Source: Chitinophagales bacterium
GTDB lineage: Bacteria > Bacteroidota > Bacteroidia > Chitinophagales > CAIOSU01
Direction of reading: 5' to 3'
Assembly (NCBI GenBank): GCA_040877935.1
Contig: JBBDNB010000033.1
Span: 1-64,000, forward strand
Length of the DNA stretch: 64,000 bases
This document shows positions 52,778 to 63,200 of this stretch, piece by piece (positions within the stretch are counted from its first letter, which is position 1; each line of letters begins with the position of its first letter). Made by a program: the position numbers and the translations under genes. The notes under the pieces were generated by a model. That model worked only from the letters and a program-made list of their open reading frames with translations, was not told where the DNA came from and searched no databases.

Positions 52778-53404
52778 CTATCTATTAGACAATAAAAACT
52801 TACCCAAATCAAATGCTGAATCAATAGGCCCTTTGCTGACAAGATCGAAAGACAATTGTACCGATTTTTCTATAAACGCATCGGTCAATTCATTATCGGG
52901 ACTGCTGTCTTTTTTCCAGTAATTTAAAATGGCTAACAACTGCAACCAGAAAAATTTAGGATATTGGGCAAATATCAAAGGGCGATTTTTAATCTCTTCA
53001 GTTTCGGCTGCTTCCTCTAAAATATTTTCAGCAAAGCGGCAAAATGCTTTGCGCAATTTATCGGTATAATCTGATATGAAAGCAGTTTTACTCATACGCT
53101 GCAAATTGATTTTCACAAAATCTGCATCTTGTTTAACCAACTCCAAAAATGTGTAGTAAAATGCCAACAGCTTTTCCTGAGCAGAAAATTGCTCATATTC
53201 AGGAGCAGTACTAATGCGTTGAATACTTTCCAATGCAAACAATTCCCAAATGTCCCTTTCAATTCCAAAAAGCGATTTGTAATGGCTTTTGAAATCCTTG
53301 CGCTCAATTTTACTGAAAGTGCAAAACTCACGAACGGATTTTGGCCTGCGTTTTTTCTTACTGTAAAAAGTTTTATAGGTATCGAGGAGTAAATTTCGGT
53401 TCAT
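52778..53404 (-). CDS. TetR-like regulator linked to the ABC1 kinase
   Basis: A 208-residue mostly helical protein. The N-terminal region (TYKTFYSKKKRRPKSVREFCTFSKIERKDFKSHYKSLFGIERDIWELF) resembles a degenerate TetR helix-turn-helix, and the rest matches the TetR ligand-binding helical bundle as annotated in Bacteroidota. TetR proteins are dimeric repressors that leave DNA when a ligand binds. It lies immediately upstream of the ABC1 kinase gene on the same strand, an order I recall from other Bacteroidota, so it may act with it. DNA binding is less certain than the fold. Confidence 0.65.
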   Translation of the reverse strand: MNRNLLLDTYKTFYSKKKRRPKSVREFCTFSKIERKDFKSHYKSLFGIERDIWELFALESIQRISTAPEYEQFSAQEKLLAFYYTFLELVKQDADFVKINLQRMSKTAFISDYTDKLRKAFCRFAENILEEAAETEEIKNRPLIFAQYPKFFWLQLLAILNYWKKDSSPDNELTDAFIEKSVQLSFDLVSKGPIDSAFDLGKFLLSNR

Positions 53405-53447
53405 AGCTATTGGTTTATAGTGAATAAATTAAATTACATGTGTTCAT

Positions 53448-53765
53448 TCATAGGCCTAAACCCGGGATATTGGGCAATAGACCATCGGTGGCCTTTTTGG
53501 TTTCCACTTCCGCTACTTCATCGGCTTTTTCAAGTGCGCGATTTACAGCAATGGTCACAAGGTCTTCAATTTGCTCCCTGTCGCCTTCTTGAATCAATTC
53601 ATCGGCAATTTGAATATTGATCATTTCTTTTGCTGCACTGAATGTAGCTACAACTTGCTTGTTTTCAGCATCGCCTTGTACATGAATGGTTTTAAGCTGC
53701 GCTTTCACAGCTTCCATTTTTTGTTGTGCTTCCTGAATTTTCCCAAACATTGATCCAAAATCCAT
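53448..53765 (-). CDS. YbaB/EbfC nucleoid-associated protein
   Basis: A 105-residue protein of the YbaB family. MFGKIQEAQQKMEAVKAQLKTIHV gives the N-terminal helical start, the middle (VVATFSAAKEMINIQIADELIQ) the beta meander and the second helical region (DLVTIAVNRALEKADEVAEVE) the dimer tweezers. It binds DNA weakly and coats the nucleoid; in other bacteria it is often encoded with dnaX and recR, which are not here. A candidate promoter is at 53782-53789. Confidence 0.9.
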   Translation of the reverse strand: MDFGSMFGKIQEAQQKMEAVKAQLKTIHVQGDAENKQVVATFSAAKEMINIQIADELIQEGDREQIEDLVTIAVNRALEKADEVAEVETKKATDGLLPNIPGLGL

Positions 53766-53781
53766 AATTGTATTTTTATTT

Positions 53782-53789
53782 CAAAGTTA
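53782..53789 (-). promoter_or_regulatory. Candidate -7 element of the ybaB gene
   Basis: On the minus strand TAACTTTG matches TAnnTTTG, 17 bases before the start codon at 53765. No TTG is at the expected -33 distance. Confidence 0.45.
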
Positions 53790-53944
53790 GCAAATCTGTG
53801 TAGATATATCTGTGCTTGATTTTTCTGAACACTAAATATATCCTGTCAAAAAAAACCAATTTCAAACCGCTGGCTTTCCGATGCGTTTTTTGAATCTGAT
53901 TGAATTTCTCTCAATCCAGATTATGCATTGAAAGCAAAATAAAA

Positions 53945-54152
53945 TTTTAACCCGGATTGTGCATGGGGACTTTGTCATGCCCGCCTGAATGACTTTAGTC
54001 GGGCAGGAAGCTTGAAAGCACAATAAAATCAGGCTGTTTGGAAATTTTAGCATAGCATCGCTATGGTGAAATTGAAAACTGCAACGAAGTGTCTGATTTT
54101 GAAGTGATTTCATGCTACAATAGATTTCCTAATGCATATTCCGGGTTTAAAA
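53945..54152. mobile_element. MITE-like element with ~20-bp imperfect terminal inverted repeats
   Basis: The left end TTTTAACCCGGATTGTGCAT (53945-53964) is an imperfect inverted copy of the right end at 54132-54152. Between them is a long imperfect hairpin: AAAATCAG (54025-54032) pairs with CTGATTTT (54093-54100), and CATAGC/GCTATG (54051-54056 with 54060-54065) forms the centre. A CCGCCTG/CAGG-type hairpin (about 53979-54006) is nested inside. No transposase is encoded; the open frame across it has no recognisable protein. A partial extra end occurs at 53916-53929. The right end lies 13 bp from the tsaD stop. Confidence 0.6.
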
Positions 54153-54164
54153 GAATGTTCGGGA

Positions 54165-55172
54165 CTAAAGCCCATACCGCGCAGTAGGCCCAGTATCCCA
54201 TCCTGCAAAATCGTTTTCCAGGTATTTGAAATAGGCCGTTACGCCAATCATGGCAGCATTGTCTGTGCAGAATTCAAATTTTGGAATAAAAATCTGCCAG
54301 CCCTGTTCATTCCCAAGCCTTTCTAATTCACTTCTTAAATGGCTATTGGCCGAAACACCACCAGCAATGGCAATTTGATTGATATTGTATTTTTCAGCAG
54401 CCATTTTTAATTTGTAGAGCAAATAATCTACAATACGGTATTGTACAGAAGCACAAATGTCGTTTAGGTTTTTTTGAACAAAACCCGAATCCTTCTTTTC
54501 CTGCTTTTGCAAAAAGTAAAGTATGGCAGTTTTAAGACCACTAAAGCTAAAATCCAAATCCTTTACTTTGGGTCGAGGAAATTCAAAGGCTTTTGGGTTT
54601 CCCCCTTTGGCATATTTGTCAATCAATGGGCCTCCTGGATAAGGAATACCCAACATTTTGGCAGTTTTATCAAAAGCCTCACCAGCCGCATCATCTATGG
54701 TTGTGCCCACCACTTCCATATCCAAAGGAGCTTTTACAAGCACTATTTGCGTGTGCCCTCCACTTACAGTCAGACACAGAAAAGGAAATTCAGGCTCCGG
54801 TGCTTCTGCAAAATGCGCCAACACATGCGCTTGCATATGATTCACCTCAATAAAAGGGATTTCCAGAGACCAGGCCATGGATTTGGCAAAAGAAAGCCCC
54901 ACCATTAGTGAACCAATTAAGCCCGGGCCACGTGTACATGCTATAGCATTGAGCTGTTCGGGCACAATATTTGCTTTGCTTAATGCCTCGTGCACAACAG
55001 GTACAATGTTTTGCATATGTGCACGTGAAGCCAACTCAGGTACTACTCCACCAAAAGACTGATGTACAGACTGATCGGCAATTAGATTTGAAAGCACACG
55101 ATTGTTCTTTAAAACAGCAGCCGAAGTGTCGTCACAGGAAGATTCAATAGCAAGGATGTGGATATCAGACAT
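54165..55172 (-). CDS. tsaD: tRNA N6-adenosine threonylcarbamoyltransferase
   Basis: A 335-residue enzyme of the t6A pathway that attaches threonylcarbamoyl to A37 of ANN-decoding tRNAs, working with TsaB and TsaE. The ASKHA fold begins ILAIESSCDDTSAAV (6-20). The metal site is His112 and His116 in NHMQAH plus Asp near the end (CTDNAAMIG). GPGLIGSLMVGLSFAK and AIAGGVSANSHLR are family signatures. Length and domains are standard. It is divergent from the tamB-like gene with 72 bp between starts; the two promoters overlap in this gap. Confidence 0.96.
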   Translation of the reverse strand: MSDIHILAIESSCDDTSAAVLKNNRVLSNLIADQSVHQSFGGVVPELASRAHMQNIVPVVHEALSKANIVPEQLNAIACTRGPGLIGSLMVGLSFAKSMAWSLEIPFIEVNHMQAHVLAHFAEAPEPEFPFLCLTVSGGHTQIVLVKAPLDMEVVGTTIDDAAGEAFDKTAKMLGIPYPGGPLIDKYAKGGNPKAFEFPRPKVKDLDFSFSGLKTAILYFLQKQEKKDSGFVQKNLNDICASVQYRIVDYLLYKLKMAAEKYNINQIAIAGGVSANSHLRSELERLGNEQGWQIFIPKFEFCTDNAAMIGVTAYFKYLENDFAGWDTGPTARYGL

Positions 55173-55193
55173 GTACCGCGCTGAATTAATGAT

Positions 55194-55218
55194 TAATTTT
55201 GAATGCTGAACAAAAATA
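55194..55218. promoter_or_regulatory. Overlapping divergent -7 elements for tsaD and tamB-like gene
   Basis: The plus strand carries TAATTTTG (55194-55201) and the minus strand TATTTTTG (55211-55218), both matching TAnnTTTG. Predicted starts lie about 5 bases apart and face away, with leaders of about 35 bases each. Neither has a clear TTG at -33. Confidence 0.5.
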
Positions 55219-55244
55219 AAAGTTGAAGAGCAGAATAAAGATTC

Positions 55245-58200
55245 TTGAAGCGATTTAAAAAAATAGCACTGATATTACTGCTGCTTATTGCCGTAGTAAT
55301 CAACCTAATGTACTTTGTAGCCAATAGCAGCACTGTGCAAACTTTTATTGCCCAAAAAGCTACACAGATTCTATCTGCATCGCTTGGAGCAGAAATAAGC
55401 ATTGAGAAAGCAGAATTGCGCTTTTTCACAAAAGTGGTTTTACACAATGTATTGATCCTCGACCAGGAAAGTGATACGCTTTTATATGCAGGGCAAATTA
55501 ATACCCGTATCAATTTTATCAACCCGTTTAAAAACCGCTATTATCTCTCAGAACTCCGCATTGATCAATTGTATATTAATTTCAATAAAAAAGCTGGAGC
55601 AGAACAATACAACTATGAATTTCTTGGCATTACAAACAATTCCTCCAAAAAAGCAAAATCTGAAATACCCGATTTCAAACTCAAGCAACTTTATATTAAC
55701 AATTTAAAGTTTTCACAATACAATGCAGCAAAAAGACAAAAGCTATTCCTCAATAGCAATTTGGCATCAGTGAGTAGCAAGAATATAGACCTTCCCAACA
55801 AACAAGTACACATCAATGCACTAATATTAGAAAAAGCCTACGTAGAATATCAAAAATTTGGCCTGGTGGACAGTGCTCAGAAGGACCTAAGCACTGTTGC
55901 ATCTACTTCCTGGAATCCAGATAACTGGGATATCAGAATCGACCATACTATGCTGAGCAATTCCGAATTCCACTATCAAAAAACCGGATATCCATATGAA
56001 GGAGAGGGAATTGACTACAATAACATCAGTGTGAGCAGAATCAATTTGGATATTAAGAACACTTATTTTGATTGTGACTCAATTAAAACTGAAATTGACA
56101 ATTTAAATGCCAGGGAAAAAAGCGGTTTTCAAATTAACAATCTTCAGGCTATAGCAAAAATAGCCCCAGATGAAATGGTCTTTGAACAATTGCAGCTGCG
56201 TACTCCGAATAGCCATATCAATGATTATTATGCTATGCGCTACGACAATATCAATGATTTTAATGATTACGTAAACAAAGTCAGAATGGAGGGCCGTTTT
56301 CAAAATGCGAAAATAGCACTTCAGGATATCAATTATTTTGCAAAAGTGCTGAACAAAATAGAACACAACACCGTGTCATTAACTGGTAGTGTTTCCGGGC
56401 CGGTAAGTAAACTCAGAGGAAAAAATTTAAAAATTGATTTTGCCCGAAGCAGCCGTTTTGAAGGTGAAATAGCTATGACAGGATTGCCGGATTTTAAAGA
56501 AACATTTATTCGGCTTGACATCAACCGCAGCTCAGGTAATTTTAAAGAAGTCTTTGATTTCTATCCACACATCAATCCTGTATTGAAGAATATGGAAAAT
56601 TTGGGGAAGGTTAATTTTTACGGGAAATTTATTGGCTTCCCCAATGATTTTGTGGCAGAAGGAACACTGGTATCAGAAATCGGCAAGATAGAATCTGATA
56701 TCAATGTAAAATTACAGGAGCAAGATGTAAACTCTTCCTATTCCGGAAAATTAAGTGCTACGGATTTTGATCTTGGAAAATGGCTGGGGCAAGAAGATCA
56801 GCTGGGTAAGTTAAGTTTTACTACACAAGTTGAAGGTACAGGCCTGGAATTGGACAATATGGATGCGCGCCTTAATGGTGATATTGAAAAGTTAGGATTA
56901 TTGGGGTATGAGTACAGTGAAATCAATGTAGATGGTAGTCTGCAAAGACGATTGTTTGAAGGAAAACTCATTGCTGATGATCCTAATTTTAACCTGGAAT
57001 TTGATGGCCTGGTAGATTTTATGGACTCCGTTCCAAAACTTTCATTCAAAGCATTGGTACACAAAGCAGATCTTCAGGCATTAAACATCACCGATTCAGT
57101 TTTTACTTTCAATTCAAACATGCGTTTAGATTTAGTCGGTGATGACATTGACAATTTCAGTGGTACAGGAAGCTTGTACAACAATAAAATCATTACTTCG
57201 AATGACAGCTTTCTATTGGATACTTTAATAGTAAATGCCAGGCAAATTGATGAACAAAGCCGTTATATCGGCATCAATTCAGATTTGGCTGACGCAACAT
57301 TTAACGGATATTTTAGCTTCAGGACTCTACCAAAAGCCCTGAGTGATTTTGCACGATTCTACATTGTACAATACAGCAAAAGTGAAGAAGCCGAAAGTTT
57401 TATCAAGCAATCGGAACAGCTCTTTACATTTGATATTGACATTAAAGACAGTAAAAACTTTACAAAACTACTTTGGCCGGGACTGGAAAGTATTCAAAGC
57501 GGAGAAATGAAGGGCAGTTTCAGCAGTTTTAACAATACATTGATAATGAATTCTGAAATCAGGCACATTCATTTGCTTCAATCTGAAATCAGAAACTTCA
57601 AATTGAGAACTACCAGCAGTGGCAATAAATTTCAAATCAGATCAACAATTGACAGTGTTTTTTATAAAGACAGTCTGGTCAGCGAGTGGATTGAGTTCAA
57701 TTCGGATATGAAAGAAGACAGCATTCATTTTTATGCCGGCATACAAAAAACCGGAGATCCCAATTACATGAAGCTTAATGGCTATTTTCAAAGCGATTTA
57801 AAAAGTCTGCGCGGTGGTTTTAAAAACAGTGAAATTGTTTTACTCAATGAATCCTGGGTATTCAGCGAACCAAATCTTATTGCATTAAATAAAAATTTTC
57901 TAAACATTGAAAACCTAAAGCTCAGTAATAAAGACCATGTCTTAAAAATTAATACACAAACAACAAAAGACAGTCTGGTCAATTTAAACGTGGAATTAGA
58001 ACAATTTCCTTTGAGCGAAGTATCAGATATCCTTAGAAATTTCACCCATTTTAGTATAAATGGTATGGCTGTAGGCAATTTCAAAGTCGAAGACCTTTTT
58101 GGCAAGCAGCAGTTGCGTTCATCTCTTGATGTCAAGAATTTAGAAATCAATGATTATCCAATGGGTGAATTGACTTCAAGGATAGTTTATGGACACAACT

Positions 58201-60056
58201 CTGATTTAATGAATATTGAAGGCACTTTACTGGGGCAGGGTAACGATGTTCTGCTTTCCGGTCATTACGACCTCGGTAATGTTACTGACAAACTTAACCT
58301 GATATTTAGAGTCCGGAAATTCAATCTCGTCAACACAGCGCCCTTCTTTCAAGATGTTGTTACACGTCCTACAGGCAATATGAGTGGTAATATATTCATT
58401 TATGGTTCTCCGCAAAAACCAATTTTAAGTGGCAAACTAAAAGCTGAAAATCTTTCGGCAAAAGTCAATTATCTCAATACCCGGTATAGCATACCTACAC
58501 TAACTGCGGAGCTAAAGGATGACCGTATTAATTTCAGCGATTTCCAGGTATTCGACAATGAAAACAACCTTGCGCTGGGAGAAGGAAAAATCAGGCACGA
58601 TTATTTGAAAAATTTCTTCCTGGATTTTAATATCAATACAGAAGCTCTAAAGTTTTTAGACACCAAATCTTCCCATAATCAATCATTTTATGGAACTGCA
58701 TATGGAAAAGGTTACGTGATGATTGCAGGAGATTTGAATAATATAGATTTCTACATCAATGCCACCACACTTAAAAATAGTGAGCTTGCTGTTTCCGTTT
58801 CTGAATCAAAAGAAGTAGAACAGTACAATTTCTATCGTTTTGTAAAATCTGACAACGAGAAAGCCGATGAAAAGAAAAAAGATTTCATTGTAAAACGCTC
58901 GCCTATTTCTGTAAATATGGATTTAAGATTTACTGAAGCAACCCAATTGAGCTTAATTCTTGATTATGAAGAAGGGGATGTGATCAGGGGAAATGGCAAT
59001 GGCAAATTAAAAATCAGCCTGGATAATTTCAACGAGTTAAATATTTCAGGAAAATACATAATTGAAGAAGGCGATTATCTCTTCAGCCTGCAAAACCTTA
59101 TCAGCAAAAAATTTAAAATGGAAAGTGGCAGTTCAATTACCTGGTTGGGAGACCCTACTGATGCCCGACTCGATATTAATGCAGTTTATAAATTGCGTAC
59201 TTCTCCCTATGATCTTATAGAAGATGCAGTAGTTGCCAATGCAGATTTAGAATCAGCTGCAAGAAGCAGGGTGCCCACCTACCTGTACTTACTTATAGGC
59301 GGAACACTTGATAATCCTCGAATCAATTTTGATATTAAAGTGCCGGATGCCGATCAGGCCATTAAAAGTACCCTGGATAATAAGCTACAATTGGTAAAAC
59401 TAGACCCCAATGAATTAAACAAGCAGGTAGTAGCATTGCTGGTACTAAATCGCTTTGTACCAGTTCACCCGCTTGGCAGCAATACCAATAATACAGTTTT
59501 AGAAGGCGTAAATAATACGGTAAGTGAATTTTTGTCCAATCAATTGTCCCTGTATCTCAGCGATTGGATATCACAATTTATTACAGAAGTACAATTGGAT
59601 GTGAATTTCAGAAATTATCAGACAGAATTGGGCAACAATGGAGGAGGTGGGGATATTTCCAATGAAGAAGATTTTCAAAACCGCAGGGAATTGCAACTTG
59701 CACTGACCAAATCCTTTTTAAACAACAGACTGATTATAGATATTGGCGGAAATTTTGATTTCGGTCAAGAAAATCAGACTGTCAACTCACAAAACAATGA
59801 TGCCACCAACGTAACCGGAGATTTTGAAATTCAATATGGGCTGACTAAAGACAATCGACTGCGCATGAAAGCTTTCAGAAAAAGTGAATACGATATTTTC
59901 AATGAAAGAAACCGCAACAAAACCGGACTGGGCGTACTCTACCAAAGGGAGTTTGACAATGTGATTGATCTATTACGCTTTATCAGGAGAAAAAAAGAGA
60001 AAAAGGCTGAATCAGAGCAAAACAAATCTGAAACAAACACAGAAAGCATTGATTAA
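55245..60056 (+). CDS. TamB-like (AsmA/DUF490) translocation and lipid-transport protein
   Basis: A 1603-residue protein. The start is TTG (KRFKKIALILLLLIAVVINLMYF follows) and gives one N-terminal membrane anchor (about 6-27). An AsmA-like start (LGAEISIEKAELRFFTKVVLHNVLI) is followed by a long repetitive beta-structure across the periplasm, and the C-terminal DUF490 region (about 1250-1560) has YIEEGDYLF-type strands, VPTYLYLLIGGTLDNPRINFDIKVPD and LVLNRFVP. TamB works with an Omp85 protein in outer-membrane assembly or phospholipid transport; no tamA is adjacent. The end is Lys/Glu-rich. It is divergent from tsaD. Confidence 0.9.
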   Translation: MKRFKKIALILLLLIAVVINLMYFVANSSTVQTFIAQKATQILSASLGAEISIEKAELRFFTKVVLHNVLILDQESDTLLYAGQINTRINFINPFKNRYYLSELRIDQLYINFNKKAGAEQYNYEFLGITNNSSKKAKSEIPDFKLKQLYINNLKFSQYNAAKRQKLFLNSNLASVSSKNIDLPNKQVHINALILEKAYVEYQKFGLVDSAQKDLSTVASTSWNPDNWDIRIDHTMLSNSEFHYQKTGYPYEGEGIDYNNISVSRINLDIKNTYFDCDSIKTEIDNLNAREKSGFQINNLQAIAKIAPDEMVFEQLQLRTPNSHINDYYAMRYDNINDFNDYVNKVRMEGRFQNAKIALQDINYFAKVLNKIEHNTVSLTGSVSGPVSKLRGKNLKIDFARSSRFEGEIAMTGLPDFKETFIRLDINRSSGNFKEVFDFYPHINPVLKNMENLGKVNFYGKFIGFPNDFVAEGTLVSEIGKIESDINVKLQEQDVNSSYSGKLSATDFDLGKWLGQEDQLGKLSFTTQVEGTGLELDNMDARLNGDIEKLGLLGYEYSEINVDGSLQRRLFEGKLIADDPNFNLEFDGLVDFMDSVPKLSFKALVHKADLQALNITDSVFTFNSNMRLDLVGDDIDNFSGTGSLYNNKIITSNDSFLLDTLIVNARQIDEQSRYIGINSDLADATFNGYFSFRTLPKALSDFARFYIVQYSKSEEAESFIKQSEQLFTFDIDIKDSKNFTKLLWPGLESIQSGEMKGSFSSFNNTLIMNSEIRHIHLLQSEIRNFKLRTTSSGNKFQIRSTIDSVFYKDSLVSEWIEFNSDMKEDSIHFYAGIQKTGDPNYMKLNGYFQSDLKSLRGGFKNSEIVLLNESWVFSEPNLIALNKNFLNIENLKLSNKDHVLKINTQTTKDSLVNLNVELEQFPLSEVSDILRNFTHFSINGMAVGNFKVEDLFGKQQLRSSLDVKNLEINDYPMGELTSRIVYGHNSDLMNIEGTLLGQGNDVLLSGHYDLGNVTDKLNLIFRVRKFNLVNTAPFFQDVVTRPTGNMSGNIFIYGSPQKPILSGKLKAENLSAKVNYLNTRYSIPTLTAELKDDRINFSDFQVFDNENNLALGEGKIRHDYLKNFFLDFNINTEALKFLDTKSSHNQSFYGTAYGKGYVMIAGDLNNIDFYINATTLKNSELAVSVSESKEVEQYNFYRFVKSDNEKADEKKKDFIVKRSPISVNMDLRFTEATQLSLILDYEEGDVIRGNGNGKLKISLDNFNELNISGKYIIEEGDYLFSLQNLISKKFKMESGSSITWLGDPTDARLDINAVYKLRTSPYDLIEDAVVANADLESAARSRVPTYLYLLIGGTLDNPRINFDIKVPDADQAIKSTLDNKLQLVKLDPNELNKQVVALLVLNRFVPVHPLGSNTNNTVLEGVNNTVSEFLSNQLSLYLSDWISQFITEVQLDVNFRNYQTELGNNGGGGDISNEEDFQNRRELQLALTKSFLNNRLIIDIGGNFDFGQENQTVNSQNNDATNVTGDFEIQYGLTKDNRLRMKAFRKSEYDIFNERNRNKTGLGVLYQREFDNVIDLLRFIRRKKEKKAESEQNKSETNTESID

Positions 60057-60271
60057 ATGGAACCCTTAAGAATTTAATTGCTGTTTTCTTAAAAGTGTTG
60101 TAATTTGTAAACAATTACATAAAAACACCCACTACCGAACTTTTGCAAAGTGTTAAATACTTTCATTAAAAGTTAAAATTCATTATTTTAGTAGGCTTTT
60201 AGAGTTTTTCATGAAAATTTCAGGTCAGAGTACTTTTGTGTAGATTGACCATAAACTTTATATTTTAAATT
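60057..60271 (+). other. Intergenic region before giant secreted protein
   Basis: A 215-bp gap. It contains the candidate promoter at 60231-60238 and AT-rich sequence; no small gene or strong terminator for the tamB-like gene was seen. Confidence 0.5.
60231..60238 (+). promoter_or_regulatory. Candidate -7 promoter element of the giant secreted protein
   Basis: TACTTTTG matches TAnnTTTG, with a predicted transcription start near 60245 and the ATG at 60272. The -33 region has TTTTTC instead of TTG. Confidence 0.5.
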
Positions 60272-63200
60272 ATGCGCGGTACTATACTTTTTGTTTTGTT
60301 TGTTTTTATGGCATTCTATGTTAATGCCCAATGCGTTACCAATGTAAACTTTAATTCAGGGTGGGATGTAGCTGGTCGAAAAACTGGGTTGAGTCCAAAC
60401 CCAGATTGGAATCCAGCAGGTGCTGTAGTAACTCAAGATAAAAATGTAGATAAACCAACTTTTTTTGTTACGGATGATAACATGATGAATGTAAGAATTA
60501 CAGGATCTTTTAGAAGTGATGATGGCACATTAGGTATTATGGGTGATGATGACTGGATGGGTTTTGTATTTAGCTTTCTAAATCCTATTCCAGAAATTGA
60601 TAGCTTTGATTGTTGGTTGTTTGACTGGAAAGCGAGGCAACAAGGTTCTTCTCCTCAAGGAATGTCTTTGTGTGAAGTTAATGGTTATATCCCTCTAGGA
60701 CAACAAGGTACTCATTTTAAAGCGCATCAAAATGGCCCGGCATTTACAGTTGCTCAAGACAATTTTGGTGGTCCAGGTTGGGATTATGATGAAACCTATA
60801 CTTTTGAGCTACGGCTTACTTATACCAGGGCATTGATATATATTGATGGGAGCTTAATTTTTGACCAAACAGGCTGTTTTAAGCCAGGTAGGTTTGGTTT
60901 TTATAATCTTTCTCAACCTGAAGTATTTTATGGTAATTTTCAATATGATTTGTTTGTTGACTTTTTTGTTGATAATAATGGTAGAGCTTGTCTAGGTGAG
61001 GATATGAGTTTTGAGTTCGTTAACCCTTGTTTGAACAATGTTGATTTAAGTCAATATCAGTCAATTGTTTGGGATTTTGGTGATGGAACACCTCCAGTGG
61101 TTAATAATAACCCCACATTTGCTAATGCTAATGTAACTCACACTTATCCTTCAGCAGGTACATATACTGCATCATTAACAGTAACTGATATCCTAAATTG
61201 TACTGAAACTGCAACAAAATTAATTGAAATTGCAGATCCAATTGTCCTAAACCCCACCTTAACCGAGCCTACTTGTAATGGTGCCCAGAATGGTGAAATC
61301 AGTTTGAACCCAACAGGCGGTTTCGGGAATTATTTGTATTACTGGAATGGTGGTGTCAACAACCAACAAACATGGGTTGGCCGTAGTGCGGGAACTTATA
61401 CGGTAGTGGTAACCGACAGCATCTGTTCTACTTCAGGGCAGTTTACATTGGATCAACCAACCCCTTTAACTGCAAGTGTCACCTCTACGGATGCAACATG
61501 TAACGCCAATGATGGTACAGCGAGTATCAGTATTTCGGGAGGTACTCCACCTTATCAGAATATTTCATGGGCCGGAATTCCCGGAGCTACTCGCACAGGG
61601 CTTTATCCGGGAACCTATATTGCAGATTTTGAAGATGCCAATGGCTGTTCAGCTGTTTTACAATATACTGCCACTATCAACAGTTTACCCTGTGGAATCA
61701 CTGCAAGCACCTCTACCAGTGATGTGAGTTGCTTAAATGGAAATGATGGCAGCGCTACTCTTACAGTTACCGGAAGTACTCCTCCTGTAAACATTTCCTG
61801 GTCAAATGGCGATACCGGTCCAACAGCAGTCAACCTGACAGCCGGTACTTATACCTATACATACACCGATAATGATCCTAATCACGATTTCAACGGAACA
61901 GTAACCATACAGGAACCAACAGACTCTTTGGAACTTGATCTTCAAACAATTGGTATTTCCTGTCCCGGAGCAAATGATGGACAAGCTATTGCTTCTGTAA
62001 TATCCGGGGGAAATCCACCTTATAATTACAACTGGAGTGGCGGGCAAGCAAACGATCCGGTAGCATCAAATCTTGCACCCGGAACAATCAGTGTCACTGT
62101 TACCGATATACTTGGTTGTGGAAATATTGCCAGTGCTACTATTTCAAGTGTTCCCACTTTAAGTAGTAGTATCACCACTGTTATAGATAGTTGCTATAGA
62201 GCAGGAAAAGGAAGCGCAACAGTTGCTGCTACAGGCGGAACCCCACCATACAACTATGAGTGGAGCGATTTCAGTACTAATCGTATCAATGATAACCTGA
62301 GGGCAGATACCTATTACGTGACAATAACAGACGATAATGGCTGTTCAATTATTGACACCGCAATTGTTGGTGGCCCTTCAGACCCACTTTCTTATACTTA
62401 TATTAAGGAAGATGTAGAATGTGCTGGAGATAGTACAGGAAGCTTTGATATAAATGTGACAGGAGGAACTCCCGGCTACATTTTTGACTGGGATTCAAGT
62501 TTTGTCTCTGGCAATAATCCAACAGGTTTGCCTGCAGGAATATACAATTACAGCATTACAGACCTGTATGGTTGTGTAGTGTATGGTGGAGACACCATTT
62601 TTGAACCAGATACTGCATTAACAGTCTTAGCCTCAACAACTGATGTGACATGCCATGGCGCAGATGATGGAACACTTACGCTCGTTATATCAGGTGGCAC
62701 TCCCCCCTATTCTTACCAGGGAAATCCTTTGCCTGTAGATTCTGTAACCCTAACAAATTTGCCTCCGGGAAACTATACAGGTTCAGTAGAAGATTCAAAT
62801 GGATGTTCATTTACTGTGAATGAAACAATAACAGAACCCGGACCGCAAAGTTTAACTATTGGCAGCATTGACAATTTGTGCTTTGGTGAAAGTGAAGGGC
62901 TTGCTTTTGCTGAATTCATCAATGCTACTGGAGCGGTTAATTATTCATGGACTGGCGGATTGAACGGAGACACTATTACAAATCTTGCCTCAGGTACATA
63001 TACTGTTACTGCTACTGATCAGAACAATTGTCAGTTTATCGACAGTGTTGAAATCACAGAGCCTACTGAATTGACTTATAGTTCAAATACTACAGATATT
63101 GATTGTCACGGTAACAATACCGGTAGTATTGATATAACAGCGAGTGGTGGAACATCAGGCTATACTTATCAATGGGATTCTGCGTCAGTTTCAGGAAATA

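Noticed and set aside
53862-54113. 83-codon open frame on the minus strand
   Set aside because: It falls in the MITE-like repeat and reads through its hairpins; no protein-like features.
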